From contig JBCBIY010000012.1 of NCBI GenBank assembly GCA_038523925.1, positions 33,765-97,764 on the forward strand: 64,000 bases of DNA, given 5' to 3'. The notes below the pieces were generated by a model. It worked only from the letters and a program-made list of their open reading frames with translations. It was not told the DNA's origin and searched no databases. This document shows, piece after piece, positions 33,345 through 42,384 of this stretch. This DNA comes from JBCBWG01 sp038523925 (lineage in GTDB: Bacteria > Pseudomonadota > Alphaproteobacteria > Rhizobiales > Hyphomicrobiaceae). Within the stretch, counting starts at the first letter, position 1. Every line of letters begins with the position of its first letter. The position numbers and the translations under genes are program-made.

Positions 33345-34448
33345 TCAGGCAGCGGCCAGCGCCTCGGCGAACTCCCGCGCATCGAATGATGCGAGGTCTT
33401 CAATCTGCTCCCCGACGCCGATTGCGTGGATCGGCAGTCCGTACGTCTCGGCGATCGCAACAAGGATGCCGCCGCGCGCTGTCCCGTCGAGCTTGGTCAT
33501 CACCAAGCCCGTTACGCCGGCGCGTTGCCCGAAGACGTCCACCTGCGACAGCGCGTTCTGCCCGGTCGTCGCGTCAAGAACGAGCAGCACCGAATGCGGA
33601 GCCGTGGAGTCGACCTTGCGGAGAACCCGGATCACTTTGTCGAGTTCATCCATCAGCTCCTGCTTGTTTTGCAGGCGGCCGGCGGTGTCGATCAGGAGAA
33701 CGTCTGTATTGGCCGCTTTTGCGGTAGTGATTGCGTCGAAAGCGAGGCCCGATGCGTCTGCGCCGACGTCACGCGCGACGACCTCACAGCCCGTGCGTTC
33801 GCCCCAGACTTTGAGCTGGTCAATTGCGGCTGCGCGAAACGTGTCGCCGGCGGCCAGCATGACGGAGTGGCCTTTGGCGACGAAGTCGGCTGCGTACTTG
33901 CCGATGGTGGTCGTCTTGCCGGCGCCGTTGACGCCGACGACGAGGATCACGTGCGGGGCATGCGCCGGCTCGATTGCGAGCGGCTCGGCCACCGGGCCGA
34001 GGACTTTGGTGACTTCATCGACCACGACGTTGCGGACATCCTCGGGCGAAATGCCCTTGTCATAGCGTCCTTGCGAGATCGCATCGGTAATGCGCATCGC
34101 AGTTCCGACGCCGAGATCGGCTTGAATCAGGACGTCTTCGAGGTCTTCCAGGGTCGCAGCGTCGAGTTTCTTTTTGGTGAAAACCGAGGTCAGACCCGCG
34201 GTGAGCTGGCCCGACGTCTTTGAGAGCCCGCCTGTAAGACGCTGAAGCCACGAGCGTTTCTCAGGCTCGGGGGCGGGCGGTGTGGAGGCTGCGGCGGGCG
34301 GGGGCGGGTCAACGTCTGCCCGCTGTGCCGGATCGGCGTCAGGGGCCTCGGCTTCGGCCTCAGCTTCTGCCTCGGCCAGCGTCTTGGCGTCGTCGCGGCC
34401 GCGGCCGAACATCCGCCCGATCAGGCCTGCCTTCCCGGACTGGCTCAT
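33345..34448 (-). CDS. ftsY: Signal recognition particle receptor FtsY
   Basis: A 367-residue SRP-type GTPase that receives Ffh-ribosome complexes at the membrane. An acidic N-terminal A region contains five Ala-Glu repeats (near residues 25-35) and a Pro-rich part; the N domain follows (LTSVFTKKKLDAATLEDLED), then the G domain with VVGVNGAGKTTTIGKYAADF, LIDTAGRLQNKQELMDELDK, VLDATTGQNA and MTKLDGTARGG. The short acidic region suits an alphaproteobacterium. The ATG at 34448 overlaps the mtaB stop by 4 bp. Confidence 0.97.
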   Translation of the reverse strand: MSQSGKAGLIGRMFGRGRDDAKTLAEAEAEAEAEAPDADPAQRADVDPPPPAAASTPPAPEPEKRSWLQRLTGGLSKTSGQLTAGLTSVFTKKKLDAATLEDLEDVLIQADLGVGTAMRITDAISQGRYDKGISPEDVRNVVVDEVTKVLGPVAEPLAIEPAHAPHVILVVGVNGAGKTTTIGKYAADFVAKGHSVMLAAGDTFRAAAIDQLKVWGERTGCEVVARDVGADASGLAFDAITTAKAANTDVLLIDTAGRLQNKQELMDELDKVIRVLRKVDSTAPHSVLLVLDATTGQNALSQVDVFGQRAGVTGLVMTKLDGTARGGILVAIAETYGLPIHAIGVGEQIEDLASFDAREFAEALAAA

Positions 34449-35779
34449 GGCGCAGGCTCCCGCGCCGCAGCGGGCATCGGTGTTGCGAGCAGCCGGCCGC
34501 CGTCACTTGAGCTCAGCCGAACATCGCGCACGCTGCCGGGCGTTTGCGGCACGGCGAGCGTGGCTTCAGCAAAGTGCGGTGTCCGCGCGCGTGTGTCCGT
34601 TTCTGCGATCACGCTCGTGACCGTCCCGTCGAGGGCCGCGTTCAGCCCTGCTGCCTGGCGGGCGCCCATTTCGCGAAGCTCTGCTGCGCGCGCCTTAACC
34701 GTGTCGCGCGGCAACTGCGGCATGCGGGCGGCGGGCGTGCCCGCGCGCGGCGAGAACGGAAACACGTGCAGCCACGTCAGACCGCAGTCGTCAATGATCG
34801 CGCGGGTCTCGGCGAACATGTCGTCTGTTTCGGTCGGAAAACCTGCGATCAGATCAGCACCGAAGACGATGTCGGGTCGCAGCCGCCGCGCCTCCTCGCA
34901 AAAGCGGATGGCATCGGCGCGCAAATGCCGCCGCTTCATGCGCTTTAAGATCATGTCGGAGCCAGACTGCATCGAGAGATGCAGATGAGGCATCAAACGG
35001 TCATCGTCTGCAAGCGCGCGCATCAAATCGTCGTCGACTTCGACCTGGTCGATTGACGACAGACGGAGCCGCTTCAGCTCCGGCACATGCTTCAGGATCT
35101 GGCGGACAAGCCGGCCGAGGCGAGGGGTGCCGGGCAAGTCAGCGCCGTAGGACGTCATGTCGACGCCTGTGAGCACGACCTCCGCGTAGCCGTTGCCAAC
35201 AAGCGCTTGAACTTCGCGGACGACATCACCTGCGGGGACTGACCGCGACGGACCGCGGCCGAACGGAATGATACAGAACGTGCAGCGGTGGTCGCATCCG
35301 TTCTGGACCTGCACATAGGCGCGTGCGCGATTGCCGAAGCCCGAGACCATGTGGCCCGCGGTCTCGCGCACGCTCATGATGTCGTTGACGCGGACGCGCG
35401 TCAGGTCGCCGGCTGCAAAGTCCGCATAAGTCTGCCGATTGAGCTTCTCGTCGTTACCGACCACGTGGTCGACTTCGGCCATGTCGGCAAAGCCCTGCGG
35501 ATCAATCTGTGCCGCACATCCGGTCGCGATAATCTTTGCTTCCGGGCGGTCGCGTCGTAGCCGCCGGATCGTTTGCCGAGCTTGGCGGACGGCTTCCTGG
35601 GTGACGGCGCAGGTATTCACGATGACAGCGTCATCGAGGCCGGCTTCCGCTGCGCGCGACCGCATCACTTCAGATTCGTAGGTGTTGAGCCGGCAGCCGA
35701 GCGTGATGAGTTCGGGGCGGCGCGCGCTGGCCGTTGTCTCGTTTTCGGGAGGCGTTGCGCCCAGATCGTGACGGCTCAT
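34445..35779 (-). CDS. mtaB: tRNA t6A37 methylthiotransferase MtaB
   Basis: A 444-residue radical-SAM enzyme that converts t6A37 to ms2t6A37 in tRNA. The N-terminal UPF0004 domain has ITLGCRLNTYESEVMRSRA, VNTCAVTQEAVRQARQ and GCAAQIDP (three cluster cysteines); the radical-SAM motif is NGCDHRCTFCIIPFGRGPSR (CxxxCxxC); a TRAM-like C-terminus follows. The GCRLNxYE form separates it from MiaB (GCQMNxYD). Overlaps with dapF and ftsY (ATGA on both sides) make a tight dapF-mtaB-ftsY operon. Its substrate t6A is made with TsaD, at the left end of this window. Confidence 0.95.
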   Translation of the reverse strand: MSRHDLGATPPENETTASARRPELITLGCRLNTYESEVMRSRAAEAGLDDAVIVNTCAVTQEAVRQARQTIRRLRRDRPEAKIIATGCAAQIDPQGFADMAEVDHVVGNDEKLNRQTYADFAAGDLTRVRVNDIMSVRETAGHMVSGFGNRARAYVQVQNGCDHRCTFCIIPFGRGPSRSVPAGDVVREVQALVGNGYAEVVLTGVDMTSYGADLPGTPRLGRLVRQILKHVPELKRLRLSSIDQVEVDDDLMRALADDDRLMPHLHLSMQSGSDMILKRMKRRHLRADAIRFCEEARRLRPDIVFGADLIAGFPTETDDMFAETRAIIDDCGLTWLHVFPFSPRAGTPAARMPQLPRDTVKARAAELREMGARQAAGLNAALDGTVTSVIAETDTRARTPHFAEATLAVPQTPGSVRDVRLSSSDGGRLLATPMPAAAREPAP

Positions 35780-36648
35780 GCGGCGACCTCTGCTGTGCCG
35801 CCGGCGAACCGCACCGTGCCCTCGGTTTCAAACTGAGCCGGCCCGCTCATGATGATCTGGTCAGTCTCGCTCCAACGAATGTGAAGATCACCGCCGGGCA
35901 CCGTCACCGTTGCCTCGCGCTCCGTCCGATTGGTGCGGGCGCCGCAGACGGCCGCTGCGCAAGCCGCCGACCCGCACGCACGCGTGAGGCCGGCGCCGCG
36001 CTCCCAAGTCCGGACTTTAAGGTGCGCTGGCCCGAGGACCTGGGCAACGGAGATGTTGGCCCGATCGGGAAATATCGGGTGGTTCTCCAACAGCGGGCCG
36101 ACGCGGTCGAGATCGTAGGCGTCGACGTCGTCGACCCAGAACACGGCATGCGGGTTGCCGACGTTGACGACCGATGGCGAATGCAGGATTGGCGCATCGA
36201 TCGGCCCGATCTGCAGCTCGATGTAGCGGGTGTCGCGGAACTCTTCGGCGAGCGGAATGTCGGCCCAGTCAAACTTCGGCGCGCCCATGCCGACCGCGAC
36301 CGTGTCATCGTTGCGCACACTTACCGGCAGCGAGCCTGCGACCGTCTCGAGCAGCAGGCGGTCCTTACTCATGATCGGCGCGAATGCGAGGCCGACGCAG
36401 CGCATGCCATTGCCGCAGGCCCCGGCCGCGCTGCCATCTGAATTGTAAATCGCAATGTAGGCGTCAGTATTGCCGCTGCGGGGCGCATGAACCGCCATCA
36501 ACTGGTCAAATCGCGTGGCCGGATTGTCCGCCAGCGCCACCGCCTGAGCACCCTCGATGAGGTGCGCGTGCGCGCGCATGTCGACCACAACAATTTCATT
36601 GCCGAGGCCGTTCATTTTCCAGAAGTGGGCGGAGTATTCGCCGGTCAT
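35776..36648 (-). CDS. dapF: Diaminopimelate epimerase
   Basis: A 290-residue cofactor-free racemase that turns LL-DAP into meso-DAP for lysine and peptidoglycan. The two catalytic cysteines are Cys78 in GACGNGMRCVG and Cys225 in LTRACGSAACAAAV; other markers are FWKMNGLGNEIVVVD and VVNVGNPHAVFWVDD. Start at the ATG at 36648; an in-frame start seven codons upstream is less family-like. It is the first gene of the dapF-mtaB-ftsY unit. Confidence 0.97.
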   Translation of the reverse strand: MTGEYSAHFWKMNGLGNEIVVVDMRAHAHLIEGAQAVALADNPATRFDQLMAVHAPRSGNTDAYIAIYNSDGSAAGACGNGMRCVGLAFAPIMSKDRLLLETVAGSLPVSVRNDDTVAVGMGAPKFDWADIPLAEEFRDTRYIELQIGPIDAPILHSPSVVNVGNPHAVFWVDDVDAYDLDRVGPLLENHPIFPDRANISVAQVLGPAHLKVRTWERGAGLTRACGSAACAAAVCGARTNRTEREATVTVPGGDLHIRWSETDQIIMSGPAQFETEGTVRFAGGTAEVAA

Positions 36649-36823
36649 GCGCCTGTATATGGCGAACAACGCCGCCGAGACAATTGGTGCTGCGCGCCGC
36701 AGGTCGGCTCAATTCGCCATGTCTGCCGGGATGATCAATCTGGAACCATGTTCCGCCCAAGTCGTTGTCCGCTCAAGCCGCTGATCACAGCGGAGACTTG
36801 GAAACAGATTGTAGGAGTCACTC

Positions 36824-37123
36824 ATGAAGACCCTTTCGACACTCGCGCTTGCGGCTGCGCTGCCGCTCTTCGCGATTTCGGGCGCGACTGCCGCCACGAT
36901 GTACACGGATCCGGACGCCTGCGTTGCGGATTACAACAAGCTTGACGTCAATAAAGACGGCTACGTCGACAACACCGAAGCCAGCGAATACGCCTCGGTT
37001 GAGACGAACGTCGACGTCGACGGCGACGGCAAGTACTCGGCCGACGAACGCACCGTTGCGTGCAAGGAAGGCCGCATGTCGGCATTCAAGAAGCCTTACG
37101 ATTCGGGTAGCAACCCCGGCTGA
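36824..37123 (+). CDS. Secreted EF-hand calcium-binding protein
   Basis: A 99-residue protein with a signal peptide (to about residue 23, GATAA) and two EF-hand loops, DVNKDGYVDNTE (about residues 41-52) and DVDGDGKYSADE (about 65-76), both with Asp/Asn/Asp at positions 1, 3 and 5 and Glu at 12. Two cysteines (in DACVADY and VACKEGR) may be paired. Likely a small periplasmic calcium binder; function unknown. It is divergent from dapF and has its own terminator. Confidence 0.88.
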   Translation: MKTLSTLALAAALPLFAISGATAATMYTDPDACVADYNKLDVNKDGYVDNTEASEYASVETNVDVDGDGKYSADERTVACKEGRMSAFKKPYDSGSNPG

Positions 37124-37155
37124 CCTGCCGGTTGTCTGATGACAATATAGACTGT

Positions 37156-37185
37156 GGGGCTCGCTTTAAGGCGGGCCCCTTTTTT
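37156..37185 (+). terminator. Terminator after the EF-hand gene
   Basis: GGGGCTCGC (37156-37164) pairs with GCGGGCCCC (37171-37179), one T-G pair, loop TTTAAG, followed by six T. Confidence 0.9.
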
Positions 37186-37260
37186 GTGACGTCAGCGGCC
37201 CGCGTGCTGGCTTGCAACTGTTCGCGCTGAACACGGCCCGTCCCATCGCATTTGAGACAG

Positions 37261-37519
37261 ACGATCCGGATGTGCTTGCCCGCGCCGAACCGGATCGCCG
37301 TGACGATGGACCCGGGTGCGCCGGGCGACGGGTTTTGGCTCGGCGTTGCCGTCCGCCGCGCGAGGCGACGACTATTGGTCCGGCAAGTACGGGACGTACT
37401 TTTGGGTCGATCCGTTTGAAGATTTGACGTGTGTGATGATGATGGCGGCGCCCGGGCCGGTGCGCGTGCGCTATCGTGAAATTATCCGCGCGCTGGTGTA
37501 TCAGGCGATCGCTGACTGA
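37261..37519 (+). pseudogene. Remnant of a serine hydrolase (beta-lactamase-like) gene
   Basis: Only the C-terminal part of a class C beta-lactamase/esterase-like protein is left, in two frames. Frame from 37261 gives APNRIAVTMDPGAPGDGFW and then LGVAV, the usual GxGFGLGFAV region; about 37350-37360 the frame shifts by one base and continues WSGKYGTYFWVDPFEDLTCV and later REIIRALVYQAIAD, a typical C-terminus of this family, ending at TGA 37517-37519. No SxxK or YxN domain lies upstream. The gene is therefore truncated and frameshifted. It ends 28 bp before dapC. Confidence 0.75.
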
Positions 37520-37547
37520 TCTGAGCGGCGCGGTAGGGAGGCCGGAG

Positions 37548-38768
37548 ATGGGCGAGATGAGCGGGCTGGCACGCGTGACCGCTGGCGGGATCGTGTCTCC
37601 GTTCACGCGGCTCCGGCGCTTGCTCGGGGATGTACGGCCGGGTCACGAGCAGCCGATCGAGATGACCGTCGGTGAGCCGCATGAGACGGTGCCGGCCTTT
37701 GTCGCCGACCAGATGGCGGAGGCAGCCGCGACGCTGACGAACTATCCGGCCATCCGCGGCAGCGATCAATTGCGGTCAGCCATCGCCACCTGGATCGGAC
37801 GCCGCTACAGCCTCGGCGCGGCGGCGCCAGACCCCGCCCGCGAAGTCCACCCGCTGAACGGCTCCCGCGAAGGTCTGTTCTTCGCGCTATTGCCGGCAAT
37901 CGGCCGCCGGCCCGATCTTGCGCGCCCGGCCGTCCTGATGCCGAACCCTTATTTCCAGGCCTACAACGGCTCGGCCAACTGCGTGAACGCCGACGCCGTC
38001 TACCTCGATGCGACCGCCGCGACCGGCTTCCTGCCGGACATCGATGCGCTGGCCGCAGACGAAGCTTTGCTTAAGCGCACAGCCGCCTTCTACCTCTGCT
38101 CGCCTGCCAATCCGCAAGGGGCCATGGCGTCAGCCGCCTACATTGCGCGCGCGATCGATCTGGCGCGGCGCTACGACTTCATGCTGTTCGTCGACGAGTG
38201 CTACTCGGAGATCTACACCGGCGCGCCACCGCCGGGCGGGCTCGAAGTCGCCGCTGCAACGCCGGACCGGTTCCGCAACGTCGTCACGTTCAACTCGCTG
38301 TCAAAGCGGTCGAACGTGCCCGGTCTTCGTTCCGGCTTCGCAGCCGGAGACGGGGACTTCCTTGAGACGATGGCGGAACTCCGCAATCTCGTCGCGCCGC
38401 AAATGCCGGGCCCGCAGCAACATGCGTCCGCCGCGCTCTGGTCGGATGAGCAACACGTCCAAGTCATCCGCGATGCCTATCGCGCCAAGTTCGATGTGTG
38501 CGACGACGTACTCGGCAAGCGCTTCGGCTACGGGCGCCCGGACGGCGGGTTTTTCCTGTGGCTCGACGTGTCTGAACTCGGCGGCGGTGAGGAGGCCACG
38601 GTAACACTTTGGAAACGCTACGGGCTCAAAGTCGTGCCGGGCGCTTTCCTGGCGATGCCGGATCGCGAGGGGAACAATCCGGGCGACGCCTATATTCGGA
38701 TGGCGCTCGTGCACGACTTGGCCACCACCCGCGAAGCGCTCCAGAGACTTGTCGCGTCGGTGACCTGA
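37548..38768 (+). CDS. dapC: N-succinyldiaminopimelate aminotransferase-type PLP enzyme
   Basis: A 406-residue fold-type I class I/II aminotransferase. It has LTNYPAIRGSDQLRSAIATW, LNGSREGLFFALLPA, SPANPQGAMAS (substrate/PLP Asn), FMLFVDECYSEIY and the PLP lysine in FNSLSKRSNVPGLRSGFAAG. This SLSKRSNVPGLRSGF form is that of alphaproteobacterial DapC, which makes succinyl-DAP. The gene order dapC-ftsK-lolA supports it. GGGAGG precedes the ATG at 37548; another ATG at 37557 is possible. Together with asd and dapF it covers part of the DAP pathway. Confidence 0.88.
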   Translation: MGEMSGLARVTAGGIVSPFTRLRRLLGDVRPGHEQPIEMTVGEPHETVPAFVADQMAEAAATLTNYPAIRGSDQLRSAIATWIGRRYSLGAAAPDPAREVHPLNGSREGLFFALLPAIGRRPDLARPAVLMPNPYFQAYNGSANCVNADAVYLDATAATGFLPDIDALAADEALLKRTAAFYLCSPANPQGAMASAAYIARAIDLARRYDFMLFVDECYSEIYTGAPPPGGLEVAAATPDRFRNVVTFNSLSKRSNVPGLRSGFAAGDGDFLETMAELRNLVAPQMPGPQQHASAALWSDEQHVQVIRDAYRAKFDVCDDVLGKRFGYGRPDGGFFLWLDVSELGGGEEATVTLWKRYGLKVVPGAFLAMPDREGNNPGDAYIRMALVHDLATTREALQRLVASVT

Positions 38769-38799
38769 TCCACCGGCGCAAATGCGCTGCGAAGAGTGG

Positions 38800-41343
38800 A
38801 TGTCGCCCGAAATCATACCTGAGGCACCTGACCGTCTGATGGCCGACAGCGTTGAATCGCTGGTTTACGGCTGGGCGCGGCGTGCGCTTGGCGTTGGGAT
38901 TGTCATCGGATGCGGTGCGCTTTGGCTGGCGCTGGTGACGTGGTCTGTCAACGATCCATCGCTCACACACGCAACAAGCGGCGAGCCGCGCAACCTCATG
39001 GGCCCGATGGGCGCCATCGTCTCGGACCTCTTTCTCCAGATGCTTGGCGTCACCTCTGTCGTCTCGCTTGTTGTGCCGATCGTTTGGGGATTGCAGCTCA
39101 TCGGCGGCGAACGCATTCCGCGTGTGGAACTCAAGGTTCTTCTGTTTGTGTTCGGCGTGCTCGCGCTTGCTGGCGGGCTCTCAGGGTTGCCGACGGCCGA
39201 CCGGTGGCCGCTTGCGCACGGCTACGGAGGCTTCCTCGGCGACGTCGTCTTGATGCTTGTCGCAGGCATTGTCGCTGTCATCTCCGAGACGCTTGCAAAC
39301 TTCGTCGCCGGTCTCGTGTTGGTCGCCGCAGGCTGCTGGGCGATCTGTGAAGCGATTGGCCTGAACGGCCGCGACCTAAGGCTTGCCTGGTCCTTCGATG
39401 AAGGCCGGCCGCGGGCGAAGTCACCCGCTGCAAAGCCGCAGGCGGCAGAGGCTCCTGCACCAAAAATGCCGCGCGTTGCGCCGCGCGAGCCCGCTGAAGT
39501 CAAGGCGCCCCCAACAATCCACACGCCGCACCCGATGCCCGCCGCGCCGGCTCCGAGCCCGGAGGTTGCCGCTGACGCGCGTCATGAAGACGACCGCGAC
39601 GACTTATCGTTTGAGCCGGAACCCGACGCCGAACCGCTCCCGAGTTTCCTCCGCGGTGCCGGTGATGCGGACCCAGCCCCGGCACCGGCCCCAGCCGCGC
39701 CGCGCCATGCGGCCCACGAGGTCCCGGCCGAGCCGGCACCGCGCCGCCGCCTGTTCGGTGGTGCGCAGCGCTCACTTGGACCGGCGCCCGCGGTTGAACC
39801 TGCCATTGCGCGAGAACGCCCGACGACCCGTGCCCGCAGCTATCGCGCACCGGAGTTTGACCTGTTGTCCCGCGGGCTCGCGCCGGACAGCGGGCCTGAG
39901 ATGTCGCAAACAGTGCTGCGCGGGAATGCGCGGCTGCTTGAAGACATCCTCAACGACTTCGGCGTGAAGGGTGAGGTTCGCGAGATCCGGCCAGGTCCGG
40001 TCATCACGCTATTCGAGTTCGAGCCGGCGCGCGGCGTCAAAGCTTCGCGCGTCATCGGGCTTGCCGACGACATCGCCCGTTCGATGAGCGCGCGGTCAGC
40101 GCGCATCGCGGTCGTGCCCGGACGCAACACACTCGGCATCGAATTGCCCAACGCACGCCGCGAAACCGTCGCCCTCCGCGACATCCTCGAGAGCCCGACG
40201 TTCCAATCTGATGCCGGCACGCTGCCGATCGCGCTGGGCAAGGCGATTGATGGATCGCCGGTCTCGGTCGATCTCGCCCGCATGCCGCACCTACTCGTCG
40301 CCGGCACGACCGGCTCCGGCAAGTCGGTTGGCGTCAACGCGATGATCTTGTCGCTCATCTACGCGCATGCGCCAAGCGAGCTGCGGCTCCTGATGATCGA
40401 CCCGAAGATGCTTGAGCTCTCGGTCTACAACGGTATCCCGCACCTGCTGACGCCGGTCGTGACCGACCCGCAAAAAGCGGTTGCAGCCCTGAACTGGGCG
40501 GTGCGCGAGATGGAGGATCGCTACAAGCGGATGGCGGACCTCGGCGTCCGAAACATCGCGGGCTACAACGCCCGGCTCGATGAAGCGGCGGCCTCCGGTG
40601 AACGTCTGTCGCAGCGTGTCCAGACGGGCTTTGACCGCGAGACGGATGCGGCGATCTATGAAGAGCGTGAGATCGACCTGACATCGATCCCGCACATCGC
40701 GATCGTTGTCGATGAGTTCGCTGACCTGATGATGGTGGCGGGCAAGGAGATCGAAGGCGCGTTGCAGCGCCTCGCTCAGATGGCGCGCGCGGCCGGCATT
40801 CACATCATCATGGCAACGCAACGCCCGTCGGTCGATGTTGTCACCGGCACGATCAAGGCGAATTTCCCGTCGCGGATCGGCTTCAAGGTCGCCTCGAAGA
40901 TCGACAGCCGCACAATCCTTGGCGAGCACGGCGCCGAGCAGCTCCTCGGCCAGGGCGACATGCTGTTGTCCGATGGGTCGGGCCGGCTCCGCCGGGTCCA
41001 CGGTGCGTTCGTCTCTGACACGGAAGTGGAAGACGTGACCGCCTACCTGCGCGCGCAGGGCGAACCCGACTACGTGACCGGCGTCACGGACGTGCCAGAC
41101 GAGGCCGAGGTTGAAGGTGCGCCGTCAGCGGCCGATGCCAGCGACTTGTTTGACAAGGCGGTCGCGATCGTCCTGCGCGATAAGAAGGCCTCGACCAGCT
41201 ACCTGCAGCGCCGGCTCCAGATTGGCTATAATCGCGCCGCGGACCTGATCGAGCGGATGGAAGCTGATGGCCTCATCAGCCCGGCCGATCACGCCGGCCG
41301 CCGCGAGATCCTGATGGGCGGTGGCGCCGGCGCGCGCCGGTGA
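38800..41343 (+). CDS. ftsK: DNA translocase FtsK
   Basis: About 847 residues. The N-terminal domain has four spans (about residues 25-175) that place it at the division septum; a Pro/Ala-rich linker of about 170 residues follows; the motor has the beta-domain LARMPHLLVAGTTGSGKSVG (Walker A), LLMIDPKMLELSVYN and IAIVVDEFADLMMVAG (Walker B); the C-terminal gamma winged-helix (ASTSYLQRRLQIGYNRAADL) reads polar KOPS sites. It moves chromosome ends and activates XerCD. Start uncertain: in-frame ATGs at 38782, 38800 and 38839; 38800 has GAAGAG just upstream. Confidence 0.95.
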   Translation: MSPEIIPEAPDRLMADSVESLVYGWARRALGVGIVIGCGALWLALVTWSVNDPSLTHATSGEPRNLMGPMGAIVSDLFLQMLGVTSVVSLVVPIVWGLQLIGGERIPRVELKVLLFVFGVLALAGGLSGLPTADRWPLAHGYGGFLGDVVLMLVAGIVAVISETLANFVAGLVLVAAGCWAICEAIGLNGRDLRLAWSFDEGRPRAKSPAAKPQAAEAPAPKMPRVAPREPAEVKAPPTIHTPHPMPAAPAPSPEVAADARHEDDRDDLSFEPEPDAEPLPSFLRGAGDADPAPAPAPAAPRHAAHEVPAEPAPRRRLFGGAQRSLGPAPAVEPAIARERPTTRARSYRAPEFDLLSRGLAPDSGPEMSQTVLRGNARLLEDILNDFGVKGEVREIRPGPVITLFEFEPARGVKASRVIGLADDIARSMSARSARIAVVPGRNTLGIELPNARRETVALRDILESPTFQSDAGTLPIALGKAIDGSPVSVDLARMPHLLVAGTTGSGKSVGVNAMILSLIYAHAPSELRLLMIDPKMLELSVYNGIPHLLTPVVTDPQKAVAALNWAVREMEDRYKRMADLGVRNIAGYNARLDEAAASGERLSQRVQTGFDRETDAAIYEEREIDLTSIPHIAIVVDEFADLMMVAGKEIEGALQRLAQMARAAGIHIIMATQRPSVDVVTGTIKANFPSRIGFKVASKIDSRTILGEHGAEQLLGQGDMLLSDGSGRLRRVHGAFVSDTEVEDVTAYLRAQGEPDYVTGVTDVPDEAEVEGAPSAADASDLFDKAVAIVLRDKKASTSYLQRRLQIGYNRAADLIERMEADGLISPADHAGRREILMGGGAGARR

Positions 41344-41559
41344 CGCGATGGCGCAGCCTGAGCGTCAGAGGACAGTTGATTGTCGGACCGGGACCCTAGC
41401 GCAACGTCCACAACTCAATTAGGTCCAGAGCCTCGTTCAGCGGGCAGGCCGCCCCGGTCTGGTCTAAATTCTGCTCGAAGCACGCTGCGCAGTGCGTGAC
41501 CGTCGACCGAGCCGCAACTTCAGGTTTTGTCCGGCATGCGCGCATCAGGAGATTGCCTC

Positions 41560-42261
41560 ATGTTCTCGCGCCATCTTGCCGCCGCTGCCGCCATGCTGCT
41601 CGCGTCGGTTGTCTTAGCCGGACCGGCCGCCGCCCAGCAGAAGGCGCAACAGGCCAGCGAGGGCGGATGGGGCAGCCAGGTCAACGCGGCGTCCGGCACG
41701 GTTGGTTCAACGTTCGCTGACGAAGACATCTCGGCGATCGAGACGGTCAGCAACTATTTCAATGCGCTCAAGACGTTGAAGGGCCGGTTCATCCAGACGG
41801 ATCCGGCGGGCAAGCGATCGAAGGGTAAGGTGTTCGTCGCCAAGCCTGGCCGCTTTCGGTTCGAGTACAATCGTCCGAGCCGCAAGGTCGTCATTTCCGA
41901 TGGGCGGTTCCTAGCTGTGCAGGACCGCGACCTTGAAACCGACGAAACGTATGAGCTGACGAATACGCCGTTCCGCATGTTGTTGCGGCGCGAAGTAAAC
42001 CTGCTGCGCGATGCGCAGGTGCTCGAAGTGAAGCGCGACCCCGATCAGATTTCGCTTGTCCTGCGCGACAAGGACCCGGACGTCCCATCAGCGATCAAGG
42101 TCGTGGTGACGACGACGCCGCAGGTTGCGCTGCGCGGGTGGATCACGCGGGACGCTCAGGGCCTCGAGACCAAGGTTGAGGTCTTTAATGTCTCCCATGG
42201 AGACAAGCTCTCGGCGAAGTTGTTCGAGCGCGAGAAGTTCTTTATGAACAAAATCCGCTAA
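41560..42261 (+). CDS. lolA: Outer-membrane lipoprotein carrier protein LolA-like
   Basis: A 233-residue periplasmic protein. A signal peptide (about residues 1-26, ending AAAQ) and a low-complexity segment precede the LolA fold, seen as FNALKTLKGRFIQTDPAGKR, GKVFVAKPGRFRFEYNRPSR and VVISDGRFLAVQDRDLE. LolA carries lipoproteins from LolCDE to the outer membrane. AGGAG lies 8 bp upstream of the ATG at 41560; in-frame ATGs at 41527 and 41536 are rejected. Position after ftsK is usual. Confidence 0.92.
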   Translation: MFSRHLAAAAAMLLASVVLAGPAAAQQKAQQASEGGWGSQVNAASGTVGSTFADEDISAIETVSNYFNALKTLKGRFIQTDPAGKRSKGKVFVAKPGRFRFEYNRPSRKVVISDGRFLAVQDRDLETDETYELTNTPFRMLLRREVNLLRDAQVLEVKRDPDQISLVLRDKDPDVPSAIKVVVTTTPQVALRGWITRDAQGLETKVEVFNVSHGDKLSAKLFEREKFFMNKIR

Positions 42262-42384
42262 ACGGCGCGGTGCATTCAGGATCCTGAAGCTCCAGATTGT
42301 CTCGCAAATCACTGCCGATCGTCTCAAATTCGAGAAAATCAACGCCCAATCTGTGGATACGGCGCGGTCTAGGTAACGATTCCG

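Noticed and set aside
36950..37060. Calmodulin-like regulatory protein
   Set aside because: Two EF-hand loops in a small secreted protein only support calcium binding; no regulatory partner is evident.
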